13,661 bases of DNA, from positions 1 through 13,661 of the forward strand of contig JAJXTX010000045.1 of NCBI GenBank assembly GCA_021783385.1, written 5' to 3'. The notes beneath the pieces were generated by a model, which saw only the letters and a program-made list of their open reading frames with translations, did no database searches and had not been told where the DNA came from. Positions within the stretch are counted from its first letter, which is position 1, and every line of letters starts with the position of its first letter. A program made the translations under genes and the position numbers. The stretch is from Pseudomonadota bacterium. GTDB taxonomy: Bacteria > Pseudomonadota > Gammaproteobacteria > Xanthomonadales > Rhodanobacteraceae. This document shows, one piece after another, positions 1 through 6,351 of this stretch.

Positions 1-6
1 AAGGCG

Positions 7-40
7 GGGAGCCGTGCATGGCGTGGATTGCACGGCTCCC
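7..40 (-). terminator. Hairpin closing the ABC operon
   Basis: Two perfect 12-base arms (GGGAGCCGTGCA at 7-18 and TGCACGGCTCCC at 29-40) enclose a 10-base loop, starting 9 bases after the permease stop codon. On the minus strand the stem is followed by CGCCTT and then the window ends, so only a weak T-run is visible. The position and perfect stem support an intrinsic terminator or an mRNA 3'-end stabiliser. Confidence 0.65.
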
Positions 41-49
41 GAGCGAGTG

Positions 50-1030
50 TCAGCTGTCGTCGCGCCAGCGGCGGAACCAGATGGCGCCGGCGATCAGACC
101 CACGCCGACGACCACGCCGATCCACACATCGGGTGCGCCCAGCAGCTGGTAGGTCTGGCTGAGATCCATGAAATTCAGCCGCGGATCGGTGCCGCCCTGG
201 CCGACGTTGATGCCATGCGCTCCGGCCAGGATGCTGGCGCCGGGGAACACGCTCAGCAGCAGGCGCTGCACCACGTTCGCCCAGAACCAGCCGGTCGGCA
301 GGTTGAACAGGCCCATGATGCCGAACCAGCTGACCAGCACGCCGGTGACCACCGGCAGCGCCACCGCCCACAGGAACGGCTTGCTGCGGGCCCAGGCCGA
401 GCACAGCAGCAACCAGCCCACCGACGGCAGCGCCCACAGCAGATACAGCGGGATCGAGCCGAGCAGGTTGGCGGTGACCCGGAACGGATGCGCCAGGGTC
501 AGCAGCTGCCACACATGCACACCGTGGAAGGACAGCACCACGGTGACGATCAGCAGCTGCAGCATGCCGACCACGATGCCGACCACGATGGCGATGGCAG
601 GCGCCACCAGGGTGGCACTGACCACCTTGGACAGCACGGTGTCGCGGTCGGATACCGGCAGCGATTTCCAGAACAGCACGCTGCGGTCGCGCCGCTCGTC
701 GTACAGCGCGCCGAGGCAGTAGAACAGCACCATGAAACCCAGCACCACGGCGATCAGCCCCATCGCCGAATACATCGCCACGTCAAGCGCCAGTCCGACC
801 TTGCTCAGGTCGCCCGCGTTCATCTCGGCGATGACGTGCTGCAGGCCGCCGCTGGCTCCGATGCGGATGCCGTGGCGGGCGCCAATCACCTCGGCGGTGA
901 TGATGCCCATGATGTTCAGCAGCAGAAACACGCCGCCGGTGATCACCGGCGCCCAGAAGAAGCCGCCGCGGTGCTCCCAGAACTCGCGTTTCACCAGCCA
1001 GAACATGTTGTTCAAAGTCGGGGTTTTCAT
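50..1030 (-). CDS. ABC-2 type transporter permease
   Basis: A 326-residue integral membrane protein, probably the membrane half of the transporter whose ATPase is encoded just upstream. Hydrophobic segments lie near residues 25-47, 85-108, 140-166, 187-212, 218-242 and 302-320, giving about six spans. The cytoplasmic stretch LYDERRDRSVLFWKSLPVSD (109-128) is typical of ABC-2 permeases paired with YtrB/CcmA-type ATPases. The ATG at 1030 overlaps the ATPase stop (ATGA) and has AAGGAA (1038-1043) seven bases upstream. An in-frame extension to 1552 exists, but it runs antisense-like through the ATPase gene and has no membrane-protein character, so I reject it. The short RRWRDDS tail ends the protein in the cytoplasm. 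The substrate cannot be read from sequence; family members export antibiotics, lipids or peptides, or act in envelope-stress responses. Confidence 0.92.
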   Translation of the reverse strand: MKTPTLNNMFWLVKREFWEHRGGFFWAPVITGGVFLLLNIMGIITAEVIGARHGIRIGASGGLQHVIAEMNAGDLSKVGLALDVAMYSAMGLIAVVLGFMVLFYCLGALYDERRDRSVLFWKSLPVSDRDTVLSKVVSATLVAPAIAIVVGIVVGMLQLLIVTVVLSFHGVHVWQLLTLAHPFRVTANLLGSIPLYLLWALPSVGWLLLCSAWARSKPFLWAVALPVVTGVLVSWFGIMGLFNLPTGWFWANVVQRLLLSVFPGASILAGAHGINVGQGGTDPRLNFMDLSQTYQLLGAPDVWIGVVVGVGLIAGAIWFRRWRDDS

Positions 1031-1884
1031 GCGTAGGTTCCTTTCATGGTGGCGACGAACAGGTCGCTGACGGAGGGGCGCCGGGTTTCGCCCAACGCTT
1101 CCAGTTGCGTGCGCTCGACGCCGTCGAACAGGAAGATGCTCTTGCCGAACACCTGGCGCTCGTCCAGCGGTTTCAGCGCGCGCGCGGCGCCGGCCCGGTC
1201 GGCGTTCACCATCACCTCGATGAAGCGCTCGCCGATCGCCTCCATGTCGGCGTCGAGGATGATCCTGCCGTCGCGGATGAACATCAGGTCGGTGAGGATG
1301 TGCTCGACTTCCTCCACCTGATGGGTAGTGACAATGATCGTCTTGTTCTCGTCGAAGTAGTCCTCCAGCAGGTTCTGGTAGAACTGCTTGCGATAGAGGA
1401 TGTCCAGCCCCAGCGTGGGTTCGTCCAGCACCAGCAGGCGGGCGTCGATCGCCATCACCAGCGCCAGGTGCAACTGCACGATCATGCCCTTGGACATCTG
1501 CCGCACGCGCTGCCCGGGGGTGAGCTTGGTGCGCGCCAGAAACGCCTCGCACTTGGCGCGGTTGAAGCGTGGATGCACGTGGGCGACGAAATCCACCGCC
1601 TCGCGCACGCGCAGCCAGCGCGGCAGCACCGCGACGTCGGCGATGAAGCAGACCTGTTCCATCAGCTTGTCGCGCTGGGTGCGGGGGTCGAGCCCGAGCA
1701 CGTTGAGCTCGCCGCTGAAATCGGTGAGGCCGAGGATCGCCTTCAGGGCGGTGGTCTTGCCGGCGCCGTTGGGGCCGATCAGGCCGACGATGCGGCCGGA
1801 CGCGATCTGGAAGCTGACGTTGTCCAGTGCGGCCGTGTTCTTGTAGCGTTTGCCCAGGCCGCTGGCCGTGATCACCGCGCTCAT
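1027..1884 (-). CDS. ABC transporter ATP-binding protein (YtrB-like)
   Basis: A 285-residue nucleotide-binding subunit expected to hydrolyse ATP on the cytoplasmic face of the permease encoded downstream. Visible motifs are Walker A GPNGAGKT (37-44), a signature-like MSKGM (130-134) in place of LSGGQ, Walker B LLVLDEP (150-156), the D-loop GLD (159-161) and the switch His in TTHQVEE (His187). The usual Q-loop glutamine is not obvious; the region reads FIADVAVLPRWL (80-91). About 75 residues follow the ABC core (roughly from 212), a C-terminal extension common in this subfamily. The ATG at 1884 overlaps the GntR stop (ATGA) and has a consensus AAGGAGG (1892-1898) seven bases upstream. A longer in-frame start is rejected because the extra residues are low-complexity and overlap the regulator gene. 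All core catalytic residues are present, so it should be active. Confidence 0.94.
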   Translation of the reverse strand: MSAVITASGLGKRYKNTAALDNVSFQIASGRIVGLIGPNGAGKTTALKAILGLTDFSGELNVLGLDPRTQRDKLMEQVCFIADVAVLPRWLRVREAVDFVAHVHPRFNRAKCEAFLARTKLTPGQRVRQMSKGMIVQLHLALVMAIDARLLVLDEPTLGLDILYRKQFYQNLLEDYFDENKTIIVTTHQVEEVEHILTDLMFIRDGRIILDADMEAIGERFIEVMVNADRAGAARALKPLDERQVFGKSIFLFDGVERTQLEALGETRRPSVSDLFVATMKGTYA

Positions 1885-2300
1885 GATTGCCCCTCCTTGT
1901 CGGGCTGATGGTTTACGGTCGGGTCCTTGCCCGCCCGATCCTTGTCGGTCTGGGCCTCGCGCAGCAGCGTCTTGAGATCCAGCCCCAGTCGCTGCAGCCG
2001 TGCAAACAGCAGCGGCCACTCTTCGCGCAGAAACCGCTCGCGTTCGGATTTCAGCAGCGCCGCACGGGCGCCTTCAATGACGAACATGCCCAATCCCCTC
2101 CTTTTTTCCACCAGTTGTTCGTCGACCAGCTCCTGATAGGCCTTGGACACGGTCAGCGGGTTGATCTGGAAATCCGCGGCCACCTGGCGTACCGACGGCA
2201 GCGGGTCGCCCTCGTTCAAGGCGCCGTCCAGGATCATCGCCACCACACGCTGGTGCAGTTGGCGATAGATCGGGACGCTGTCGTTCCAGGTCATGCTCAT
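1881..2300 (-). CDS. GntR-family transcriptional regulator, YtrA subfamily
   Basis: A 139-residue DNA-binding protein. Residues about 10-78 form the GntR winged helix (PIYRQLHQRVVAMILDG, then LPSVRQVAADFQINPLTVSKA and GLGMFVIEGA). Only about 60 residues follow, mostly a charged helix, with no large effector domain. That short C-terminus, and the position directly before an ABC ATPase and permease, are the hallmarks of the YtrA subfamily. The ATG at 2300 lies 3 nt after the stop of the exported-protein gene and is preceded by AAGGAA (2307-2312) at 7 nt. Family knowledge says YtrA proteins repress their own operon; here a 24-bp inverted repeat overlaps the operon's -10 box. The inducer is unknown. 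An alternative start two codons later (2294) cannot be excluded. Confidence 0.92.
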   Translation of the reverse strand: MSMTWNDSVPIYRQLHQRVVAMILDGALNEGDPLPSVRQVAADFQINPLTVSKAYQELVDEQLVEKRRGLGMFVIEGARAALLKSERERFLREEWPLLFARLQRLGLDLKTLLREAQTDKDRAGKDPTVNHQPDKEGQS

Positions 2301-2303
2301 GTT

Positions 2304-2639
2304 TTATTCCTTGCTGCTGCGACCGAATTTGTTGCCAAACGAGTAGTAGGGCATGGCCAACTGCGATCCGATCAGGCTGAACGGCTGCATGCCGCCGCCG
2401 GCGTGGCCCAGGGTGGGAATCGTGGCCAGGCCGACCGCGCCCTCGTTCACCAGCAGGGCGGCCTCGCGCAGGGTGTCGGCATCGGGATGCACCTCGACCG
2501 GGGCCAGGTTGAACACCCGGCTGCCGTTGATTTCGGTGGCCGCTACCGGCCGAATTTGCACGTTGTGATTGACGGCGCCCAGGCTGGCGGCGGTGAGCAG
2601 GGCGGCGGCGATACTGGCGAACAGGTTCGGCTTTTTCAT
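2304..2639 (-). CDS. Small exported protein of unknown function, first gene of the YtrA/ABC operon
   Basis: A 111-residue protein that I do not recognise. The N-terminus (MKKPN, a hydrophobic run at about residues 6-22, then LGA) looks like a Sec signal peptide cut near residue 22, so the mature part should be periplasmic or outside. No lipobox cysteine is visible. The mature region includes NGSRVFNLAPVEVHPDAD and a Gly-rich GHAGGGMQPF stretch, and ends in a charged tail, GNKFGRSSKE. The ATG at 2639 has a consensus AAGGAGG (2646-2652) six bases upstream, and the GntR gene starts 3 nt after its TAA. Co-transcription suggests it works with the ABC transporter, for example as a periplasmic partner, or responds to the same stress; this is inference. 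The start is well supported and the function is open. Confidence 0.8.
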   Translation of the reverse strand: MKKPNLFASIAAALLTAASLGAVNHNVQIRPVAATEINGSRVFNLAPVEVHPDADTLREAALLVNEGAVGLATIPTLGHAGGGMQPFSLIGSQLAMPYYSFGNKFGRSSKE

Positions 2640-2668
2640 GGCAGGCCTCCTTGGTGACCTTGTGGACC

Positions 2669-2692
2669 GGTGTTGTAGTGAACTATAACACC
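2669..2692. promoter_or_regulatory. Probable GntR/YtrA operator (24-bp inverted repeat)
   Basis: The arms GGTGTTGTAGTG and AACTATAACACC are inverted repeats matching at 10 of 12 positions. The site covers the -10 box of the operon promoter, so a bound repressor would block RNA polymerase. With flanks it reads CGGTG-N16-CACCA. From memory, a YtrA-like regulator in Xanthomonas citri was reported to recognise TGGTG-N16-CACCA; that match should be checked. Confidence 0.72.
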
Positions 2693-2709
2693 ATTGCCCG
2701 AGTCGTCAA
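2682..2709 (-). promoter_or_regulatory. Sigma-70 promoter of the exported protein-ytrA-ABC operon
   Basis: On the minus strand a -35 box TTGACG (2704-2709) and a -10 box TATAGT (2682-2687) are separated by 16 bases, each 5 of 6 to consensus. It is the best promoter I see in the window. The predicted transcript starts about 35-40 bases before the ATG at 2639. Confidence 0.72.
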
Positions 2710-2736
2710 TAGGCGAGACACGATTCCGCAACATGA

Positions 2737-2761
2737 CTGATGGCCTATTGGCTGATGGCCT
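2737..2761. repeat. Short direct repeat CTGATGGCCT
   Basis: Two exact copies of a 10-mer (2737-2746 and 2752-2761), offset by 15 bases, lie between the operon promoter and the terminator of the amidohydrolase remnant. No function can be assigned; it may be a duplication slip in non-coding DNA. Confidence 0.5.
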
Positions 2762-2806
2762 CTGCGGAGAAACCCCTGGAGACCACACTGGCGCAGGCCG
2801 CACATG

Positions 2807-2830
2807 AAAAAAGCCAGTGCCATGGCTGGC
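2807..2830 (-). terminator. Rho-independent terminator behind the amidohydrolase remnant
   Basis: Read on the minus strand, GCCAG and CTGGC form a 5-bp stem around an 8-base loop, followed directly by six T residues. It lies about 30 bases past the stop of the amidohydrolase remnant. It could now end transcripts reading on from azoR. Confidence 0.7.
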
Positions 2831-2860
2831 CCGTTTCAAGGCACGCAGGGCCCGGCCGGA

Positions 2861-3420
2861 CTACTCGGGCAGCGCGAACACCCGCTTGCCGGCCACCCAG
2901 GTCTGCAACACCTTGGTCGACCACAGGCGTTCCGGCGCATCGGCGAAAATATCGTGGTCAACCAGGATGAAGTCGGCCCACTTGCCGGGCTCCAGCGTGC
3001 CGAGGCAGTGCTCCTGATGCGCGGCATAGGCGGCATCGAGGGTGAAGGCGCGAAACGCCTCGACCAGCGTCATCCGCTGCTGCGGGTACCAGCCACCGGA
3101 CGGCTGATCGTGATGGTCCTGGCGGGTCACCGCCGCATGCAGTCCGAAGAACGGGTTGGGCGACTCCACCGGAAAATCGGAGCCGCCGGCGATCACCGTG
3201 CCCTGCTGCAGGAAACGTCGCCAGGCATAGGCACCGGTCCTGCGCTGATGGCCGAGGCGATCCTCGGCCATGTTCATGTCGGAGGTGGCATGGGTCAGCT
3301 GCATCGAGGCAATCAGCCGCAGCGGCACGAAGCGCGGAATGTCCCAGCGACGAAACCAGCCTGCAATGTGTCCGTCCGCGGTGGCCTTTTCCAGCGCTCT
3401 GCTGCGGGCAATACCCCGCG
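2861..3420 (-). pseudogene. C-terminal remnant of a YtcJ-like amidohydrolase (amidohydrolase family 3)
   Basis: Only the last 185 or so residues of a protein that is normally about 550 long can be recognised. Conserved blocks are DIPRFVPL, IASMQLTHATSDMNMAEDRL, GSDFPVESPNPFFGLHAAVT (with the metal-site Asp of SDFP), FTLDAAYAAHQEHCLGTLEP and GKWADFILVDHDIF. Upstream of DIPRF the family's RIEHAQ block is missing: the DNA there looks shortened, and the frame reads a garbled HIAGWFRRW where the metal-binding His should be. Upstream of about 3420 the similarity stops and azoR begins (stop at 3460). There is no SD or plausible start; the first internal Met (3304) would give only 147 residues. The intact terminator behind it suggests it was once a normal gene end. 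Function is almost certainly lost. Confidence 0.82.
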
Positions 3421-3459
3421 GAAACGGGAGGAGGGCATCGCCCACCGCGCCAGGGTGGA

Positions 3460-4044
3460 TCAGGCGGCCTCGGCCACCAGCGTCGCGATGCTGCTGCGCG
3501 CCGCCTTCAGCGCGGCGACCTTGTGCTCGTCGCTCATCGCCACACCCTCGGCTCGCACGAACTCGATCGCGCCGATGCCGATGAAGCCGAATGCCGTGCG
3601 CAGGTACGGTTCCTGGAAATCCATCGCGGCGCCCGCGGTGTCCTGGCCGTAGTAGCCGCCGCGGCTGGAGGCGACGATCACGCGCTTGGCGCCGGCCAGG
3701 CCGACCGGGCCGCTGGCGGTGTAGCGGAAGGTCTTGCCGGCGACCAGGATGCGGTCGATCCACGCCTTGAGCTGGCTGGAGATGCCGAAGTTGTACATCG
3801 GCGCGCCGATCACGATGGTCTCGGCGGCCAGGAATTCCTCCAGCATCTGGCTGCCCAGCATGGCCGCCGGATCGCTGGCATCGGCCACCGGCGCCCAGTG
3901 CGGCAGCGGCTGTGCAGCCAGATCGCGGTAGGTCACGTCGAGACCGGGGGCATGCCGCCTCAGCTCGGCTACGATGTCGGCGCTGAGCTGGCGCGATACC
4001 GAATGCACGCCCAGCGCGCTGGAATCGATATGCAACAGTTTCAT
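3460..4044 (-). CDS. azoR: FMN-dependent NADH-azoreductase / quinone reductase
   Basis: A 194-residue flavodoxin-like protein, close to the 201 residues of E. coli AzoR. It has the N-terminal phosphate-binding strand-loop (MKLLHIDSSALG, 1-12), the FMN-contact motif APMYNF (81-86) followed by ISSQLKAWID, and SRGG (127-130). Family members are cytosolic FMN homodimers that use NAD(P)H for two-electron reduction of quinones and azo compounds, protecting against thiol-reactive electrophiles. The ATG at 4044 has AGGAG (4052-4056) seven bases upstream. The gene is divergent from a LysR regulator gene, an arrangement usual for LysR-controlled quinone reductases, so induction by quinone-like or electrophilic compounds is plausible. 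Downstream, only about 40 bases separate its stop from the decayed amidohydrolase, with no terminator before 2830. Confidence 0.93.
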   Translation of the reverse strand: MKLLHIDSSALGVHSVSRQLSADIVAELRRHAPGLDVTYRDLAAQPLPHWAPVADASDPAAMLGSQMLEEFLAAETIVIGAPMYNFGISSQLKAWIDRILVAGKTFRYTASGPVGLAGAKRVIVASSRGGYYGQDTAGAAMDFQEPYLRTAFGFIGIGAIEFVRAEGVAMSDEHKVAALKAARSSIATLVAEAA

Positions 4045-4088
4045 GGGGTAACTCCTGATCGAGCCGAGAAATCGGCGAGGTAATCAGG

Positions 4089-4127
4089 GTATATTGCGAA
4101 CAATGAAGCGATAAGATGGCAATATAC
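4089..4127. promoter_or_regulatory. Putative LysR-regulator binding site in the azoR-lysR gap
   Basis: GTATATTGC (4089-4097) and GCAATATAC (4119-4127) are perfect inverted repeats with centres 30 bp apart, inside the 112-bp gap between the divergent genes. A second imperfect pair, CGATAAG (4109-4115) and CTTATAG (4131-4137), overlaps it, and ATTG-N4-CAAT sits at 4093-4104. A weak -10-like TATAGT (4133-4138) faces lysR. LysR tetramers typically contact two such half-sites. The local AT-richness stands out from the neighbouring genes. Confidence 0.6.
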
Positions 4128-4156
4128 GGACTTATAGTTTCATATTGGAAACAGCC

Positions 4157-5134
4157 ATGAGCGTACTGAGTGGTGCCCTGCAGGATCTCAACGACCTGTA
4201 TTTCTTCGCGGCCGTGGTCGAGCACGCCGGCTTTTCCGCCGCCGGCCGCGCGCTCGGCGTGCCCAAGTCGCGGCTGAGCAAGCGTGTGGCCCAGTTGGAG
4301 GATCGTCTCGGCGTGCGCCTGCTGCAGCGGACCACGCGGCGTTTTGTGGTGACCGAGGTGGGCGAGCGTTTCTACACGCACTGTCGCGCCGTACTGGAAG
4401 AAGCGCAGGCGGCGCAGGACGCGGTGGACGAGTTGCGTACCGAGCCGCGCGGGGTGGTGCGCCTGAGCTGCCCGGTTTCGCTGGCACAGACGGTGCTGGC
4501 ACACGTGCTACCGGATTTTCTCGCGCAGTATCCGAAGGTGCAGGTGCGCCTGCTGTCCAGCAATCGCCGCGTGGATGTGATCGGCGAGGGCTACGACGTG
4601 GCGATCCGGGTACGTACCAAGCTGGACGAGGACGGCAATCTGGTGATTCGCAGCTTCGGTCAGACGCGTACCCTGCTGGTGGCCAGTCCGGCACTGCTCC
4701 AGCGGCAGGGCCGTCCGGCCAACCCCGAGGGATTGGCCAAGCTGCCGGCCCTGTCGATGCACGAACACGAGGGCGCGCAGCTGTGGGAGCTGCTCGGACC
4801 AGCCGGCGAACGCGTCAATGTCGAAGTGCAGGCGCGGCTGATCAGCGGCGATTTCGCGGTGCTGCTGGAGTCCGCCCGCCGCGGCATGGGCGTTGCCCTG
4901 CTGCCGGAGTTCGTCTGCGCGCCGGCAATCGCGCGCGGCGAGCTGGAGCTGGTGTTGCCGGACTGGAGCGTGCCCCAGGGCACCATGCACTTCGTCTATC
5001 CCAGCCGGCGCGGCATGCTGCCCGGAGTGCGTGCGCTGGTTGATTTCCTGGCCGAGCGGTTGCCAGCGACCACGCTGCTGCAGCACGAACAATGCCGGCA
5101 GCGCTCGCTCGACGATCTGCCGCCGGCGTCCTGA
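4157..5134 (+). CDS. LysR-family transcriptional regulator, CrgA-like
   Basis: A 325-residue regulator. The N-terminal winged helix-turn-helix covers about residues 9-67 (LNDLYFFAAVVEHAGFSAAG, PKSRLSKRVAQLEDRLGVRL, RRFVVTEVGERF), followed by a linker helix and a periplasmic-binding-protein-like effector domain from about residue 90. The stretch RRVDVIGEGYDVAIRV resembles the CrgA/AaeR-type effector fold. The ATG at 4157 is preceded by GGAAA at 4147-4151; an upstream in-frame TTG at 4145 is less likely. It is transcribed away from azoR across a shared gap that contains a perfect inverted repeat, so azoR is its most likely target, together with autoregulation. The downstream aminotransferase begins 68 nt later behind a small hairpin, so co-transcription is possible but not shown. 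The ligand is unknown. Confidence 0.93.
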   Translation: MSVLSGALQDLNDLYFFAAVVEHAGFSAAGRALGVPKSRLSKRVAQLEDRLGVRLLQRTTRRFVVTEVGERFYTHCRAVLEEAQAAQDAVDELRTEPRGVVRLSCPVSLAQTVLAHVLPDFLAQYPKVQVRLLSSNRRVDVIGEGYDVAIRVRTKLDEDGNLVIRSFGQTRTLLVASPALLQRQGRPANPEGLAKLPALSMHEHEGAQLWELLGPAGERVNVEVQARLISGDFAVLLESARRGMGVALLPEFVCAPAIARGELELVLPDWSVPQGTMHFVYPSRRGMLPGVRALVDFLAERLPATTLLQHEQCRQRSLDDLPPAS

Positions 5135-5150
5135 TGCGCCACGCGCGTGC

Positions 5151-5171
5151 CATGCGCTACGCTGGCGCATG
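5151..5171 (+). terminator. Weak hairpin between the lysR gene and the aminotransferase gene
   Basis: CATGCGC and GCGCATG form a perfect 7-bp stem with a 7-base loop, 17 bases after the LysR stop. No T-run follows (GGCTAACCC), so it may only attenuate transcription, or may be a chance palindrome. Confidence 0.3.
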
Positions 5172-5202
5172 GGCTAACCCTTAGGGACATCCAGACGGCT
5201 GA

Positions 5203-6351
5203 ATGATGATCATCGAGACCAAACTTCCGAAAGTCGGCACCACCATCTTCACCGTGATGAGCCAGCTGGCGATCGAGCACCAGGCAGTGAACCTGGGGCA
5301 GGGCTTTCCGGATTTCGAACCGCCGCTGGCGCTGCGCGATGCGCTCAGCCGGGCCATGCATGACGGTCGCAACCAGTACGCGCCGATGTCCGGCACCGCC
5401 GCGCTGCGCCAGCAGATCGCGCTGAAAACCGAACGCCTGTACGGCCGCAAGGTCGACCCCGACAGCGAAGTCACGGTCACCTCCGGCGCCACCGAGGCGA
5501 TCTTTGCGGCGATCGCCGCGCTGGTGCGCGCGGGCGAGGAAGTGATCGTGTTCGATCCGGCTTACGACTGCTACGAGCCGGCGATCGAGCTGCAGGGCGC
5601 CCGTGCCGTGCACATTCCGCTGACCCTGCCGGATTTCGCGATCGACTGGCAGCGCGTGCGCGATGCGTTGACGAAGCGGACCCGGATGATCCTGATCAAC
5701 ACGCCGCACAACCCGTCCGGCGCGGTGCTGTCGGCGGCCGATCTGGAGGAATTGGCGGCAATCGTGCGTGACACCGCCATCGTGGTGCTGTCGGACGAGG
5801 TTTACGAACACATCGTGTACGACGGCGCACAGCACGAGAGCGTGCTGCGTCATCCCGAACTGGCCGCGCGCAGCATCGTGGTCTCCTCGTTCGGCAAGAC
5901 CTATCACTGCACCGGCTGGAAGCTCGGCTACGCGGTGGCGCCGGCGGCGCTGTCGGCCGAGTTCCGCAAGGTGCACCAGTACCTCACGTTCTGCTCGTTC
6001 CACCCGGCGCAGGTGGCGTTTGCCGAGTTCCTCGCCAGCACGCCGCAGCATTATCTCGAGCTGCCGGCGTTCTACCAGGCCAAGCGCGATCGCTTCCGCC
6101 GCCTGCTGGCGCCTTCGCGCTTCAAGCTGCTGGAGGTGCCGGGCGGCTATTTCCAGCTGGTCGACTACTCCTCGATCAGCGGACTGGACGACGTGGCGTT
6201 CTGCGAGTGGCTGGTGAAGCAGGGCGGCGTGGCGGCGATTCCGCTGACACCATTCTGCGAGACGGCACCGGGGACGCGGCTGCTGCGACTGTGCTTCGCC
6301 AAGAGCGATGCCACCATGCAGGCCGCTGCCGAGCGGCTGGTGAAGCTGTGA
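5203..6351 (+). CDS. ybdL: PLP-dependent aminotransferase, methionine/glutamine-type (YbdL-like)
   Basis: A 382-residue fold-type I aminotransferase (class I/II), about the length of E. coli YbdL (386). Key residues are visible: NLGQGFPDF near the N-terminus, NTPHNPSG with Asn170, SDEVYEH with Asp198 and Tyr201 for PLP, the Schiff-base Lys232 in SSFGKTYHCTGWK, and the substrate-carboxylate Arg362 in LLRLCFA. YbdL and its kynurenine-aminotransferase relatives prefer methionine, aromatic amino acids and glutamine. The next gene, an omega-amidase, overlaps its stop codon, which supports a glutamine-transaminase role in re-aminating 4-methylthio-2-oxobutanoate to methionine (inference). Two adjacent ATG codons (5203, 5206) are possible starts; no strong SD is visible, with AGGGA at about 5183 lying rather far upstream. 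Kynurenine transamination cannot be ruled out. Confidence 0.9.
   Translation: MMIIETKLPKVGTTIFTVMSQLAIEHQAVNLGQGFPDFEPPLALRDALSRAMHDGRNQYAPMSGTAALRQQIALKTERLYGRKVDPDSEVTVTSGATEAIFAAIAALVRAGEEVIVFDPAYDCYEPAIELQGARAVHIPLTLPDFAIDWQRVRDALTKRTRMILINTPHNPSGAVLSAADLEELAAIVRDTAIVVLSDEVYEHIVYDGAQHESVLRHPELAARSIVVSSFGKTYHCTGWKLGYAVAPAALSAEFRKVHQYLTFCSFHPAQVAFAEFLASTPQHYLELPAFYQAKRDRFRRLLAPSRFKLLEVPGGYFQLVDYSSISGLDDVAFCEWLVKQGGVAAIPLTPFCETAPGTRLLRLCFAKSDATMQAAAERLVKL

Noticed and set aside
14..1036. 340-residue plus-strand open frame
   Set aside because: His/Gln/Asp-rich composition typical of the antisense of a high-GC gene; it lies opposite the permease gene, which has clear membrane segments, an SD and an operon overlap.
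1031..1552. N-terminal extension of the permease reading frame
   Set aside because: It overlaps the ATPase gene on the same strand, has no hydrophobic or family character, and the ATG at 1030 has a proper SD and ATGA coupling.
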